Below are positions 23,744 to 32,214 of a DNA stretch of 64,000 nt, in pieces (position 1 is the stretch's first letter; the number at the start of each line of letters is the position of its first letter). The position numbers and the translations under genes were made by a program. This stretch comes from CBDCWQ01 sp965223435 (GTDB taxonomy: Bacteria; Myxococcota; Kuafuiibacteriia; Kuafuiibacteriales; Kuafuiibacteriaceae): positions 1,116,001-1,180,000 of the forward strand of contig CBDCWQ010000021.1 in the NCBI GenBank assembly GCA_965223435.1. Reading direction: 5' to 3'. The notes under the pieces are model-generated. The model was not told the DNA's origin. It saw nothing but the letters and a program-made list of their open reading frames with translations, and did no database searches.

Positions 23744-25948
23744 ATGGAAGCGTTGGATCATAAGCAGCGGTGTGAGCAACTCGAACAAGAGTTGGCTAAG
23801 CTGAAAAAAGTCAATCGGGTGCTCATGGCCCGCGTCGAGCGCGATATGGATCGCCAAGATACGGCTTTTTCTCTATTCCAGACAGCGATTGTTCTCGAAA
23901 ACAAAGTGCGTCAAAGAACTTCTGCTCTCGAGAAAACACTACGCGAACTGGAACGCTCCAACGCGGAGCTGACGACCGCAAAAAACGCCGCAGACTCTGC
24001 CAACACTGCCAAATCCGAGTTCTTGGCCAACATGAGCCATGAAATACGGACACCCATGAATGGTGTCCTCGGAATGATCGAACTTCTGCTTGGAACCGAG
24101 CTTACACCTCGTCAAGAAAGTCTTGCGGGGGCCATTCAGGAGTCTGGTCATTCGCTGTTGGCGATCATCAACAGTATTCTAGATTTCTCAAAGATTGAGG
24201 CCCGCAAGCTTGAGCTGGAGTCCATAGACTTTGATTTGCGAGAGGCTGTCGAGCAAACGATTGTTCTCGTGGCTGGCAGAGCTTACGGCAAAGGGCTTGA
24301 GTTGGTTTGCCACCTCGAGCCCAGTGTTCCTTCGACGGTTCGTGGGGACCCCGTCCGACTTCGGCAGATCATTACGAACCTGGTGGTCAACGCAATCAAA
24401 TTTACCGAGCAGGGTGAGGTGACTTTGCGGGCTAAGGTGGCCGAAGACCGCGAGTCCCACGTGTTGGTTCGTTTTGAAGTCAAAGATACCGGCATCGGCT
24501 TGTCTACCGAAGCCTGTAAACATGTATTTGGATCTTTTAGGCAAGCCGATGGGTCTACTACCCGTCGTTATGGCGGAACTGGGCTTGGATTGGCCATTGC
24601 CAAACAACTTGCTGAGATGATGGGCGGTGAGATTGGTGCCGAGAGTCAAGAGGGCAAAGGTTCGAGGTTCTGGTTCTCTGCCCTCTTTGAGAAGAGAGCC
24701 GATCAAACTCCGGATCTTTGGACCTGCAGTGTGTTTACCCATCTTCGCGCTCTGGTTGTAGATGGCAATGCCACCGTCAGGCAGTTTTTGGGCGAAGAGC
24801 TTGGCGAAACCGGAATGAAGGTGACGTACGCGCTCAGTGGGCATGCGGCCATGGACTATCTTCAAAGAACAACCCCTGAATCGCGACCCAACGTGGTTAT
24901 TGTGGACGAGCATGTCCCCGGAACCGAAGGCGGAAAATTGTGGAGTCAGATCACGAGTGACCCCGAGTTCGGTGGCTTGCCGATACTCATCCTCACTTCG
25001 GTGGGTAGCCAGGAGTTGACAGAGGGCACAGTGGGTTCTTGCCGCCATCGTCTATTGAATAAACCCGTTTGCCGGGCGCCTTTGCTTCATGCGGTAGAAT
25101 CGCTAACGAGTATCGACGGATACGTACCGGAACGATATCCCTTGGACGAAGAACGGATGGTGCCGGCACTTCCTGACTTCAACACAAGGGTCTTGTTGGC
25201 GGAGGACAACCCGATCAATCAAGAAGTCGCGGTGGGCATGCTCGATCTGTTTGGTTGCTCAGTGTCTTGCGTGAAAGACGGTCAGCAGGCTCTTGATGCG
25301 TATACCCACGGTACCTATGATTTGGTGCTCATGGACTGCCAGATGCCCGAGAAGGACGGCTATGAGGCGACACGGGCAATACGAAACCTCGAAAGAAAAA
25401 AGGGCCGCAAGCGGACGCCCATCGTGGCGCTGACCGCAAATGCGATGGCAGAAGACCGCCGGAAGTGCCTCGATGTGGGCATGGATGATTTTGTAAGTAA
25501 ACCTTTTGATGTGAAGCGGATCGGTGAAGTTTTGCAGACCTGGTGTGAGGCCAAGCTTACGGAAGGTCCTGCTCCGCCGAGTCCAAAAGACGAGGCGCAG
25601 GCGAGCATTGATGAAGCTGTGTTTGACCGTATTCGCGCTCTAGAGCGGCCCGGAGCGACCGGCATTTTGGCTCGGGTCATTGGGCTTTATCTGGAGAAAG
25701 CGCCCCAGTATCTGAAAAAGGTCGACGAATACACGCAGGCCGCCGATTGGAGCAATGCCCAAGAAGCTGCACACACCTTGAAGGGTGCATCTGCGGGCCT
25801 GGGGGCGGTTCGGGTCTATGAGCTTTGCCAGGAGTTCGAGTCGCACGCGAAGCGCCACGAGTGGTCTCGCTGCGTTGCGGTTCTGGATGCTCTGCGTGTG
25901 GAGTCGGCGCTGGTTGAGACTGAGCTCGCACGAAGAGCCGAGCAGTAG
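23744..25948 (+). CDS. NahK-like hybrid histidine kinase (HisKA-HATPase-REC-REC-HPt)
   Basis: A 734-residue soluble kinase. The N-terminus has no PAS domain but a coiled coil with the pattern S-L-F-Q-T-A-I-V-L-E-x-x-V-R-Q-R-T, seen in kinases paired with FIST proteins. HisKA box M-S-H-E-I-R-T-P-M-N-G has H99; the ATPase part has N-A-I-K-F-T, D-T-G-I-G and G-T-G-L-G-L-A. The first receiver (about 333-450) has only one of the usual two acidic residues (V-V-D-G-N) though it keeps V-D-E-H-V-P; the second (about 482-605) is complete (A-E-D-N, M-D-C-Q-M-P, S-K-P-F). The HPt domain near 615-730 has His in A-H-T-L-K-G-A-S. It forms an operon with the FIST gene (7-bp gap). Output is probably a separate phosphorelay partner not in this window. 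Confidence 0.92.
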   Translation: MEALDHKQRCEQLEQELAKLKKVNRVLMARVERDMDRQDTAFSLFQTAIVLENKVRQRTSALEKTLRELERSNAELTTAKNAADSANTAKSEFLANMSHEIRTPMNGVLGMIELLLGTELTPRQESLAGAIQESGHSLLAIINSILDFSKIEARKLELESIDFDLREAVEQTIVLVAGRAYGKGLELVCHLEPSVPSTVRGDPVRLRQIITNLVVNAIKFTEQGEVTLRAKVAEDRESHVLVRFEVKDTGIGLSTEACKHVFGSFRQADGSTTRRYGGTGLGLAIAKQLAEMMGGEIGAESQEGKGSRFWFSALFEKRADQTPDLWTCSVFTHLRALVVDGNATVRQFLGEELGETGMKVTYALSGHAAMDYLQRTTPESRPNVVIVDEHVPGTEGGKLWSQITSDPEFGGLPILILTSVGSQELTEGTVGSCRHRLLNKPVCRAPLLHAVESLTSIDGYVPERYPLDEERMVPALPDFNTRVLLAEDNPINQEVAVGMLDLFGCSVSCVKDGQQALDAYTHGTYDLVLMDCQMPEKDGYEATRAIRNLERKKGRKRTPIVALTANAMAEDRRKCLDVGMDDFVSKPFDVKRIGEVLQTWCEAKLTEGPAPPSPKDEAQASIDEAVFDRIRALERPGATGILARVIGLYLEKAPQYLKKVDEYTQAADWSNAQEAAHTLKGASAGLGAVRVYELCQEFESHAKRHEWSRCVAVLDALRVESALVETELARRAEQ

Positions 25949-26077
25949 GTGTATGCCTCGAGTGCACCTAGACCGACACCAAGTAAGGAAATATCGCACA
26001 GGGGTTGCGTTTTTCGAGCCATCGCTTTTTCGCTCACGCTTTCTTTCTGAGGCAGAATGGCTGAGGTGGGATCTGTC

Positions 26078-28627
26078 ATGCGCACGGGTTCTGTTTCTCT
26101 TCTCGGCCTGCCCGGGGTTGCCATCTCGGTGTCCTTCTCGTTCGCCTGTTCGGATCTGAAGCCCGTAGAGAGCAACCTTTGTGGCAACAACGTTGTGGAG
26201 TCTGGTGAGGCCTGTGATGGTCCGAGCCGGGGCGGGGCGAATACAGAGTGCGGCCGCCCGAGCGGTGCCCATCCTTGCGCTTTTGTCTGTGGAATCCAAG
26301 ATGTACGCTGTCCGAGCGGTTGGCGCTGTGGTGGTGATGGCCGCTGCCGCTTGGCTCGGGGGCTTTTTACCCAGGAGGCGAAAAGCTTTGCGTTTGGGGC
26401 AAGTGACTTGCATGTCGCTGATCTGGATGGAGACCGTATTTCGGACCTCGCTGGCTACGGGAACGGCATTTTGTCGGTCCGATACGGCTCCGCTTCGTCG
26501 GGGTTCGGCGCGGGGCTTGACCTGACCGTGCCGGTGCCCTTTGGCCCGTTTGGTTTCGATGACCTGACCGGCGAGGGCATCAGCGATTTGGTGTACCCAT
26601 TTCGCTTTGGTGCGGTGGCCTTAACCGGGCAGCGAGACCGCGCTCTTCGTACCGTTTTGCCGTCACTTCCGATTGAATCGAGCGATTCGGTTCTTGGGGC
26701 TGTTTCTTTGAAGGGGTATACGTTGATTCAGGAGCGACTGGTTCTGGTCGGGGGGGCGTCGCTTCATCTTTATCCTGATGGGCCCGTATTGCCCCTTCCG
26801 GGAGCGATTGATCGTGTTCCTTCGCGTATTCCCACGCAAAACCTAGACCCATTGCTTCGCAATCACGCAGGCGAGGAGTTTGCGCTCATCGTGGGACAGA
26901 CGGCGTACGTCTATGCCCTCGAGGCAGGCCAAGAGGGCGCGCTGGCCTTTGTTTGCGCTGAGACCGTGTCGGTGCCCGAGGGGACGAGCAGCGTGTTCTT
27001 CGCAGACCTGATGGGCGATAACCGACCGGATCTGATCGCGGTGTTCGATGGGGGGATTGCGGTGGCCGAAGGCCAATCGCCGGGGCTTGGACGGCCGCGC
27101 TGCGAAAGCGGGTCTTCCAGCCGGTATTTCGAGTCTGAGGCCACGCCCATTGTTGCGCGGGTTCTTGGGGCCCTTGGGGCTTGTTCTTCGCTTTCATCAT
27201 TGCTGTCCATTCAGGGTGGGGTCGCGGGCGGGGATTTAAGAGTTTTTACTCAGAGGGGGCCTTACCGGCCACTCGTGGCGATTCGATGTCCCGGAGCCGA
27301 CTTGAGTTTTGTCGCCGGCGAGGTACCGCCAATATGGTCGTGGACGGGGGCGGAGGCCGGGGATTTTAACCGAGATGGCCACACGGACTTTCTCAGTTGG
27401 ACGGACCAATCTGAATCGCTGTTCCTTCATTTTGGAGACGGACAGGGCCGCTACAATGCGCAAATTGTGCCCCTTTCGGGCGCTCCCAGCCATGTCCAGG
27501 TTGGAGATTTCGACGGCGACTTCGTCGACGACGTGGCGGTGGTGACCTCGGGGCCTTCCCAAAGTGGACTCTGGGTGTCCTTCGGTCGCCCCTTCGGCCC
27601 ATTTGATGCACCAACTTTCATCGGAGCCTTTTCGCGTGTCCTTCATTTGGAGGCTCTGTTTTCGCAGGGTGTACCCGATTTGCGCACCGACCTTCTGGTG
27701 CTGACAGAAGAAGGAGGCGAGTTTCGGTTCGCAACCCTATTCGGTAACGGAAGTCGCACCATTGTTGCGCCCTTGGTGGTTCCTGGCTCGGCAGAGAGCC
27801 TGCAATCGGTTGGGTCTCATGCGCTGACAGGCCGCTTCTTGGTGCCTTCTGATGGCACGGATGGCCGGGCGTTGTCTCAAAAAGATGTCTTGCTTTGGAC
27901 GCGGTCGGCCGTTGAGGATTCTCTGTTGTGGCTTTTCCCATCCGGTGGAGAAGAGGCGCAGGCCCCGCAACGCCTAGTCCCGCCTCCAGGCACAGTGCCC
28001 ACCTGCTTGCTAAGCGCCGCCGCTGATGTCAATGGAGATGGCATCGATGAGGTGGTCACCGTAAACAACAGCGTAGGTTGCCCGACCATCCCTCTTGAGC
28101 TCCGCGTGGGGATGATCTCAGACACAACAAATCCAGTGCTCCTCTTGCTGGACTTTTTGCCCGACAACGTTGCAGCTTCTCAGCTTTTGGCCGAAGACCT
28201 CAATGGTGATGGTGCCGTGGATTTGGTGGTGTCCTTTACGGGCGCTTCGGCCGTCGGCCAATCTGGTGTGGCCGTCTTGTGGAATGAAGATGGGCGTGTT
28301 CAACGTGGACGAAATAGCGTGTTGTTGTCGCCCGTCCCCGGGGGGTTTACGCAGGTGGCACTTGGCCCGTTTGATGAACGTAACCCACAGCCTGAGCTTG
28401 TGGTCTTGAGCGTGGGGGGCGGTGAAGAGAGCCTTGATGCCCACAGCGAGTTTCATTTGGTTCGTTATGACCGTGATTTGAGTACCTACGGCCCGTTAGA
28501 GCTTGTCCACCATTTCTCGGGCCGTGCTCTTCAGGTGGTTGCGGTTGACGCCGATGTCGATGGTCTCGTTGATCTGGCCTGGAACGACGGAACTCAAGCC
28601 CACATCCTCGAGGCCCAAGAACCCTAA
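26078..28627 (+). CDS. Surface lipoprotein with Cys-rich N-terminus and VCBS/FG-GAP-like repeats
   Basis: An 849-residue protein. The ATG at 26078 gives a signal ending in lipobox S-F-A-C; an in-frame start at 26057 is less likely. A Cys-rich segment of the type common in myxobacterial secreted proteins follows (C-G-N-N-V-V-E-S-G-E-A-C-D, about 30-95). The remainder carries at least seven D-x-D-G/N-D-x-x-x-D-L-type calcium-binding loops (for example A-D-L-D-G-D-R-I-S-D-L, G-D-F-D-G-D-F-V-D-D-V, D-V-N-G-D-G-I-D-E-V, D-L-N-G-D-G-A-V-D-L), as in FG-GAP/VCBS beta-propellers. Likely a surface adhesion or binding protein. Its stop codon overlaps, tail to tail, that of the next gene on the other strand. 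Confidence 0.85.
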   Translation: MRTGSVSLLGLPGVAISVSFSFACSDLKPVESNLCGNNVVESGEACDGPSRGGANTECGRPSGAHPCAFVCGIQDVRCPSGWRCGGDGRCRLARGLFTQEAKSFAFGASDLHVADLDGDRISDLAGYGNGILSVRYGSASSGFGAGLDLTVPVPFGPFGFDDLTGEGISDLVYPFRFGAVALTGQRDRALRTVLPSLPIESSDSVLGAVSLKGYTLIQERLVLVGGASLHLYPDGPVLPLPGAIDRVPSRIPTQNLDPLLRNHAGEEFALIVGQTAYVYALEAGQEGALAFVCAETVSVPEGTSSVFFADLMGDNRPDLIAVFDGGIAVAEGQSPGLGRPRCESGSSSRYFESEATPIVARVLGALGACSSLSSLLSIQGGVAGGDLRVFTQRGPYRPLVAIRCPGADLSFVAGEVPPIWSWTGAEAGDFNRDGHTDFLSWTDQSESLFLHFGDGQGRYNAQIVPLSGAPSHVQVGDFDGDFVDDVAVVTSGPSQSGLWVSFGRPFGPFDAPTFIGAFSRVLHLEALFSQGVPDLRTDLLVLTEEGGEFRFATLFGNGSRTIVAPLVVPGSAESLQSVGSHALTGRFLVPSDGTDGRALSQKDVLLWTRSAVEDSLLWLFPSGGEEAQAPQRLVPPPGTVPTCLLSAAADVNGDGIDEVVTVNNSVGCPTIPLELRVGMISDTTNPVLLLLDFLPDNVAASQLLAEDLNGDGAVDLVVSFTGASAVGQSGVAVLWNEDGRVQRGRNSVLLSPVPGGFTQVALGPFDERNPQPELVVLSVGGGEESLDAHSEFHLVRYDRDLSTYGPLELVHHFSGRALQVVAVDADVDGLVDLAWNDGTQAHILEAQEP

Positions 28628-29889
28628 AAGTCTTGGGCGATGCCGAGGCCCGCGGACCCCACGCCGAAGAGCCGGGTTTTGGGGGGAGACTGGGGCTGCC
28701 CCAGTTCAGGACGGGTGGAGGGATTTACGGGGTGATCCCATAGATAGAGCCACGCTCCTGTCAGGCCAAGGGCGGCGCCGACCGCTCCAAAGATATAAGC
28801 AAGATTGCGTTGACTGTTTCTTCGCCCAAGCTTGCGGTGGTAGTCTGCCAGCTCGGCGGTGTCTAGGCCCTCGGCCTGCCGCTTGTTTTCAAGTCCGGAG
28901 GCCTTCGAATCAGAATAAACAGACAGTCCGGCGAAGGCACCACCGGTCACGAGACTTGCGCCGCTGGCGGCCAACATCACCAGCGCGAAAGCTCTTTGCG
29001 GTGTGCTTCGAAGTTTGGCATCGACGTGGACTTGTTGCCCTGGTCCGATGTGTATGTTTTGTGACCAGGGATGTTTTCCTGATGCCAACAGGACAAGATG
29101 GTGCGAGCCCGGCGGCACTTCGAAGGTACGACTCGGCCCGAGCTTCCCCTTGGTTTTGTGATCCACGACGATGGTTGTGTCTTCTGGTGGGCCCTCGATG
29201 TGCACCTCGCCGTGTTTGAGGTTGAGGGCGATGTCGAGTGCGACCAGTCTTTTGGCAACAGCGAGAATACGCCTTTGTTCCGGATGGTGGCCTTCGGCTT
29301 GTATCCGAACGGTGTGCCTACCCGGCTTGACCACCCGCAGAAGAGGGAGTGGTTCGAGCCCCGAACCATCTATAGAAGCAGAGGCGTTGGGTGCCAAGGA
29401 GGTGATCAGGAGCTCGGTCCGAGGGATGCGGTGCCGGTCGCGGCGTTCTTTTTTGGGCGGCTTTGCCCTACGCTTTTTTTTACTCTTGGGACTTTGGGCC
29501 AAAAGCATCGGCGTGATCTCAGAAAGAAAGGCGGCGGCGTCAGCCCTCCTTGGACCTTTTGGCCGTTCCTTTAAGTATACCCGATAGAGGTCTTGTGCCC
29601 GTATTAAACGATACCAGTGGCCATCGATGAAGTACTGTATTCGGTGCGCTTGAGCCAAAGAGAAGGCGATTTCCGGAAGCGGTGTGGCCCGGTAAGCGGC
29701 CTCGAGCGCTTTTGCGGCAACGTCGTGCCTTCCGGCCTTAAACGCTCTTTCTCCGGCCAAGAAGAGTTCTTCGGCCTGGGATCTGTTTTTGGCGGTTTGA
29801 GGCTGGGCATGAAGACGGTTGCCACCAGTGGGCATGATGCCTGTGAGACTGACAACGAGGACTCCAAGTTTTTGCCGGAGTCTCTTCAT
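28624..29889 (-). CDS. Exported TPR/PEGA-like protein with C-terminal membrane segments
   Basis: A 421-residue protein with an N-terminal signal peptide (about 8-29), then a helical region with TPR character (A-x-x-A-F-K-A-G-R-H-D-V-A-A-K-A-L-E-A-A-Y, about 40-110), a Lys/Arg-rich stretch near 137-155, and PEGA-like beta segments (A-S-I-D-G-S-G-L, V-K-P-G-R-H-T-V-R-I-Q-A-E-G-H-H, then F-E-V-P-P-G-S-H-H-L). Two helices near 305-328 and 362-383 enclose a basic loop. This layout is common in myxobacteria next to Ser/Thr kinases. The start ATG overlaps the kinase stop (ATGA), so the two are one operon; a role downstream of the kinase or as a cell-envelope protein is inference. Confidence 0.85.
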   Translation of the reverse strand: MKRLRQKLGVLVVSLTGIMPTGGNRLHAQPQTAKNRSQAEELFLAGERAFKAGRHDVAAKALEAAYRATPLPEIAFSLAQAHRIQYFIDGHWYRLIRAQDLYRVYLKERPKGPRRADAAAFLSEITPMLLAQSPKSKKKRRAKPPKKERRDRHRIPRTELLITSLAPNASASIDGSGLEPLPLLRVVKPGRHTVRIQAEGHHPEQRRILAVAKRLVALDIALNLKHGEVHIEGPPEDTTIVVDHKTKGKLGPSRTFEVPPGSHHLVLLASGKHPWSQNIHIGPGQQVHVDAKLRSTPQRAFALVMLAASGASLVTGGAFAGLSVYSDSKASGLENKRQAEGLDTAELADYHRKLGRRNSQRNLAYIFGAVGAALGLTGAWLYLWDHPVNPSTRPELGQPQSPPKTRLFGVGSAGLGIAQDF

Positions 29890-31415
29890 GGTTCATGGCC
29901 CCCTTCGTGACTTGGCTCCCCCGTGTTAAACGGATTTTCCAGTCCGTGGCGGTCCAAAGTAGGATTGGGTGGGGGGGCCCTTTTCATGGATACGTTGAGC
30001 ACCTGTTGGGTGTTGGGTGTGATTTCTTTTTGCACCGTGACAAAGCCCGCGGCTTTGAATCGAAGTTGCATAGTACCTTGTTTGTTCGGCAAGCTCAGGA
30101 CTCCTGGGACCACGCCAATGAGCCCGCTCGCGCCATAGACTTGTGTGCCCGGTGGGGGCCCCACAACCCTTAGGTTTCGTTTCCCAGGTGGGGTGACCCG
30201 ATTGCTCGGGGAGAAGACTTTTTTTCGCCAGATCAACCCTCCTGCACCGGCGGCGAGCAGACCCAGGAGCCCGCGGCGAGTCCATGGGTTGCGCTGTTTT
30301 CCCGTTTGAGGGTCTCGGTGTTCGATGGGGTTTGAGATCTCTGAAGCGACCGAATGGGTCAGGATGATGGCGGACTTTCCGTGACGATGGCGCTTGGTTT
30401 CTGGCTTATCGGGATGGCTAGATTCTTGTTGCCGGTCCTGCGAGGGGTGTTTTTCGAGGGCCATGGTGACCGGGACCTTGACGGTTTGCCTCGAAGTCAT
30501 GATGTCGTTTTGGGCACGCGCCACGATTTTGGCGAGGTCGTCGGTGGACGCGAGGCCGCCAACTTTCGGCGCGACGTGTTGCAGGGCATCGGCGAAGTCG
30601 TTGGCGCAGCGGTAGCGGTCCTCCATTTTTGGGGCCAGGGCTTGGGCGAGCACGTTGTCGAGCTCAGGTGGTAAGTTTGGGTGAATCTTGGAAGGGGGGT
30701 TCCACTCGGGTTGCTCGGCTCGGGCCAGGGTTGCCGCAGGGCCTCCTCTCCCTAAGTATGGCGTTGAGACCAGCAGCTCGAAAAGGACCAGGCCGGTTGC
30801 GTACACGTCGGTTGTACGGTCCACCGCGCCGTCGGTGGCTTGTTCTGGTGCGAGGTAGCGAAGCTTGCCTTTGATGTGGCCCGACAAGGTGTCGTTCACC
30901 AGGCGGTCTTTGGACCAAGCAATGCCAAAGTCCATGAGTTTGACAATGCCTGCGACCGTGATCATGACATTGCTGGGGCTGACGTCTCGATGCACCACAC
31001 AGAGTGGTCGGCCGTTTGCATCGGTTTGGTTGTGGGCATGTTCCAAGGCGCGGCACAGGTCGAACGCAATTTTCAGCGCGATGCTGGGTTCTGCCGGATA
31101 CCCGGAAGCGATTTTTCGGATTTGGGCGAGGCTGAGCCCGTCGAGCCACTCCATGACCAGGATGGGTTGCCCTTCGATGGTCTGGTAGTCGATGATTTGC
31201 ACGATGTTGGGGTGATGCAGCATGGCCCCCAGCCGCGCCTCATCGGCAAACATGCTGCGTTGATCATCGACGCAATCGTGTTGGGCCATTTTTTTGAGGG
31301 CAACCCTGCGTTGAAAGCCATCTGGTCCGTGAACGGTGGCTTCAAACACCTCGGCCATGCCCCCTCGCCCGATGCGTTTGCCAAGCATGTATGGACCGAA
31401 GGCTCGGTCTCCCAT
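29886..31415 (-). CDS. Ser/Thr protein kinase with C-terminal membrane helix and PEGA-like domain
   Basis: A 509-residue Pkn-type kinase. From the ATG at 31415 (MGDRAFGPY) the kinase domain runs to about residue 270: glycine loop I-G-R-G-G-M-A-E-V, catalytic Lys in V-A-L-K-K, catalytic loop V-H-R-D-V-S-P-S-N-V, D-F-G-I-A and A-P-E-Q. A linker of about 100 residues with a His/Lys/Pro-rich part precedes a short hydrophobic segment (G-L-L-G-L-L-A-A-G-A-G-G-L-I-W, about 380-395), and the last 110 residues are PEGA-like (V-V-G-P-P-P-G-T-Q-V-Y-G...V-P-G-V-L-S-L-P), presumably periplasmic. An upstream in-frame GTG at 31454 is less likely. It is overlapped by the PEGA/TPR gene. Confidence 0.93.
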   Translation of the reverse strand: MGDRAFGPYMLGKRIGRGGMAEVFEATVHGPDGFQRRVALKKMAQHDCVDDQRSMFADEARLGAMLHHPNIVQIIDYQTIEGQPILVMEWLDGLSLAQIRKIASGYPAEPSIALKIAFDLCRALEHAHNQTDANGRPLCVVHRDVSPSNVMITVAGIVKLMDFGIAWSKDRLVNDTLSGHIKGKLRYLAPEQATDGAVDRTTDVYATGLVLFELLVSTPYLGRGGPAATLARAEQPEWNPPSKIHPNLPPELDNVLAQALAPKMEDRYRCANDFADALQHVAPKVGGLASTDDLAKIVARAQNDIMTSRQTVKVPVTMALEKHPSQDRQQESSHPDKPETKRHRHGKSAIILTHSVASEISNPIEHRDPQTGKQRNPWTRRGLLGLLAAGAGGLIWRKKVFSPSNRVTPPGKRNLRVVGPPPGTQVYGASGLIGVVPGVLSLPNKQGTMQLRFKAAGFVTVQKEITPNTQQVLNVSMKRAPPPNPTLDRHGLENPFNTGEPSHEGGHEP

Positions 31416-32214
31416 CGTCCTTTGATTGTGACATCCGCTGGGCGCCCGAGCCACCGGCCCCGACGATCCGTCGTATTAAGGGTTTATTCGGACACACATC
31501 TCATCACCTACCATCTCTTGAAAGCCTATGGCATCGAAGGCCTGATATGGGCGTCTGCGATGGTCGCAAGCGAAATCGACTTGAGCCTCGAACGGTTTCT
31601 TTCGGTCTGCGTCTGAGCGCCACGGGGCGAGCAGCCCACGACAGCCGTGGGCTCGGTGTGGATGAAAGCCTTGCGTCGGTCGCTGGCATTCTCTAACCTC
31701 CGGCGGCGGGTGGGGCTCTTCGGGGAAGCCACGCTTGATAACACGGGCCAGGGCTTCGGTGTTCATGGGGTCCCGACTACGGGAGCACGCCGAGCCTTTG
31801 AGGTGGGTGGAGGTTTCTCTGCGCGTGAACATTGCCACTGGCGCAACTTTTGTCGCCGACCAGCAAAGTCTGGCGGAAAACGTGGAGCGTACGGGAGTCA
31901 ATCCTCCCCCAGCACCGCTGTCTGAACCGATGGATCTGCTCCGTCGACTTGGTGCTGCTCGTATCACGAAGCCCAAGCCAACGCTGGTTCGGCCCTCTGG
32001 GGCCCGGTCCGAAGTGAATTCGGTCCGCCCGTTCCTCTCCGCTTACCCTCACTACGCAGACCCGTTCGGAACAATGCCGGTGAGCACGAGGATGAATTGT
32101 CGCAAGCTAACATGCGAAATAGACATTGACGTTCCGGATGAAATCGCGTTTTATGCCGGGGTTTTCCAGCCGGATTTTTCGGTGGCGGCTGGGGTTTCTT
32201 GTTCAGGAGGGAAC
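31416..32214. other. 800-bp region between the divergent kinase and giant-protein genes
   Basis: Several frames stay open here by chance of composition, including the one that runs into the giant gene, but none has a convincing ribosome-binding site before 32215. In that open frame 31735-31930 reads a stretch vaguely like a PilZ domain (L-R-V-N-I-A-T-G-A-T-F-V) and 32092-32190 another (I-A-F-Y-A-G-V), which may be decayed coding sequence. The inverted dispersed-repeat copy 3 lies inside. Promoters for both divergent genes must be here; none could be placed. Confidence 0.5.
31981..32030 (-). repeat. Dispersed hairpin-bearing repeat, copy 3 (inverted)
   Basis: Read on the minus strand this matches the core of the copies at 1979 and 5689: GGGCGGACCGAATTCACTTC, then GGACCGGGCCCC and GGCCGAA. 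The stem CCGAA-5 nt-TTCGG is perfect. It supports the view that the open frame upstream of 32215 is not coding. Confidence 0.7.

Noticed and set aside
31476..31976. Minus-strand open frame of 166 codons between the kinase and the giant gene
   Set aside because: No recognisable protein, no ribosome-binding site, Arg/Pro/His composition typical of a shadow frame, and several other frames are open in the same stretch.
31735..32214. Upstream in-frame extension of the giant gene
   Set aside because: It crosses a dispersed repeat, has no ribosome-binding site at its start and would bury the signal peptide; ATG 32215 with AGGAGG is better.
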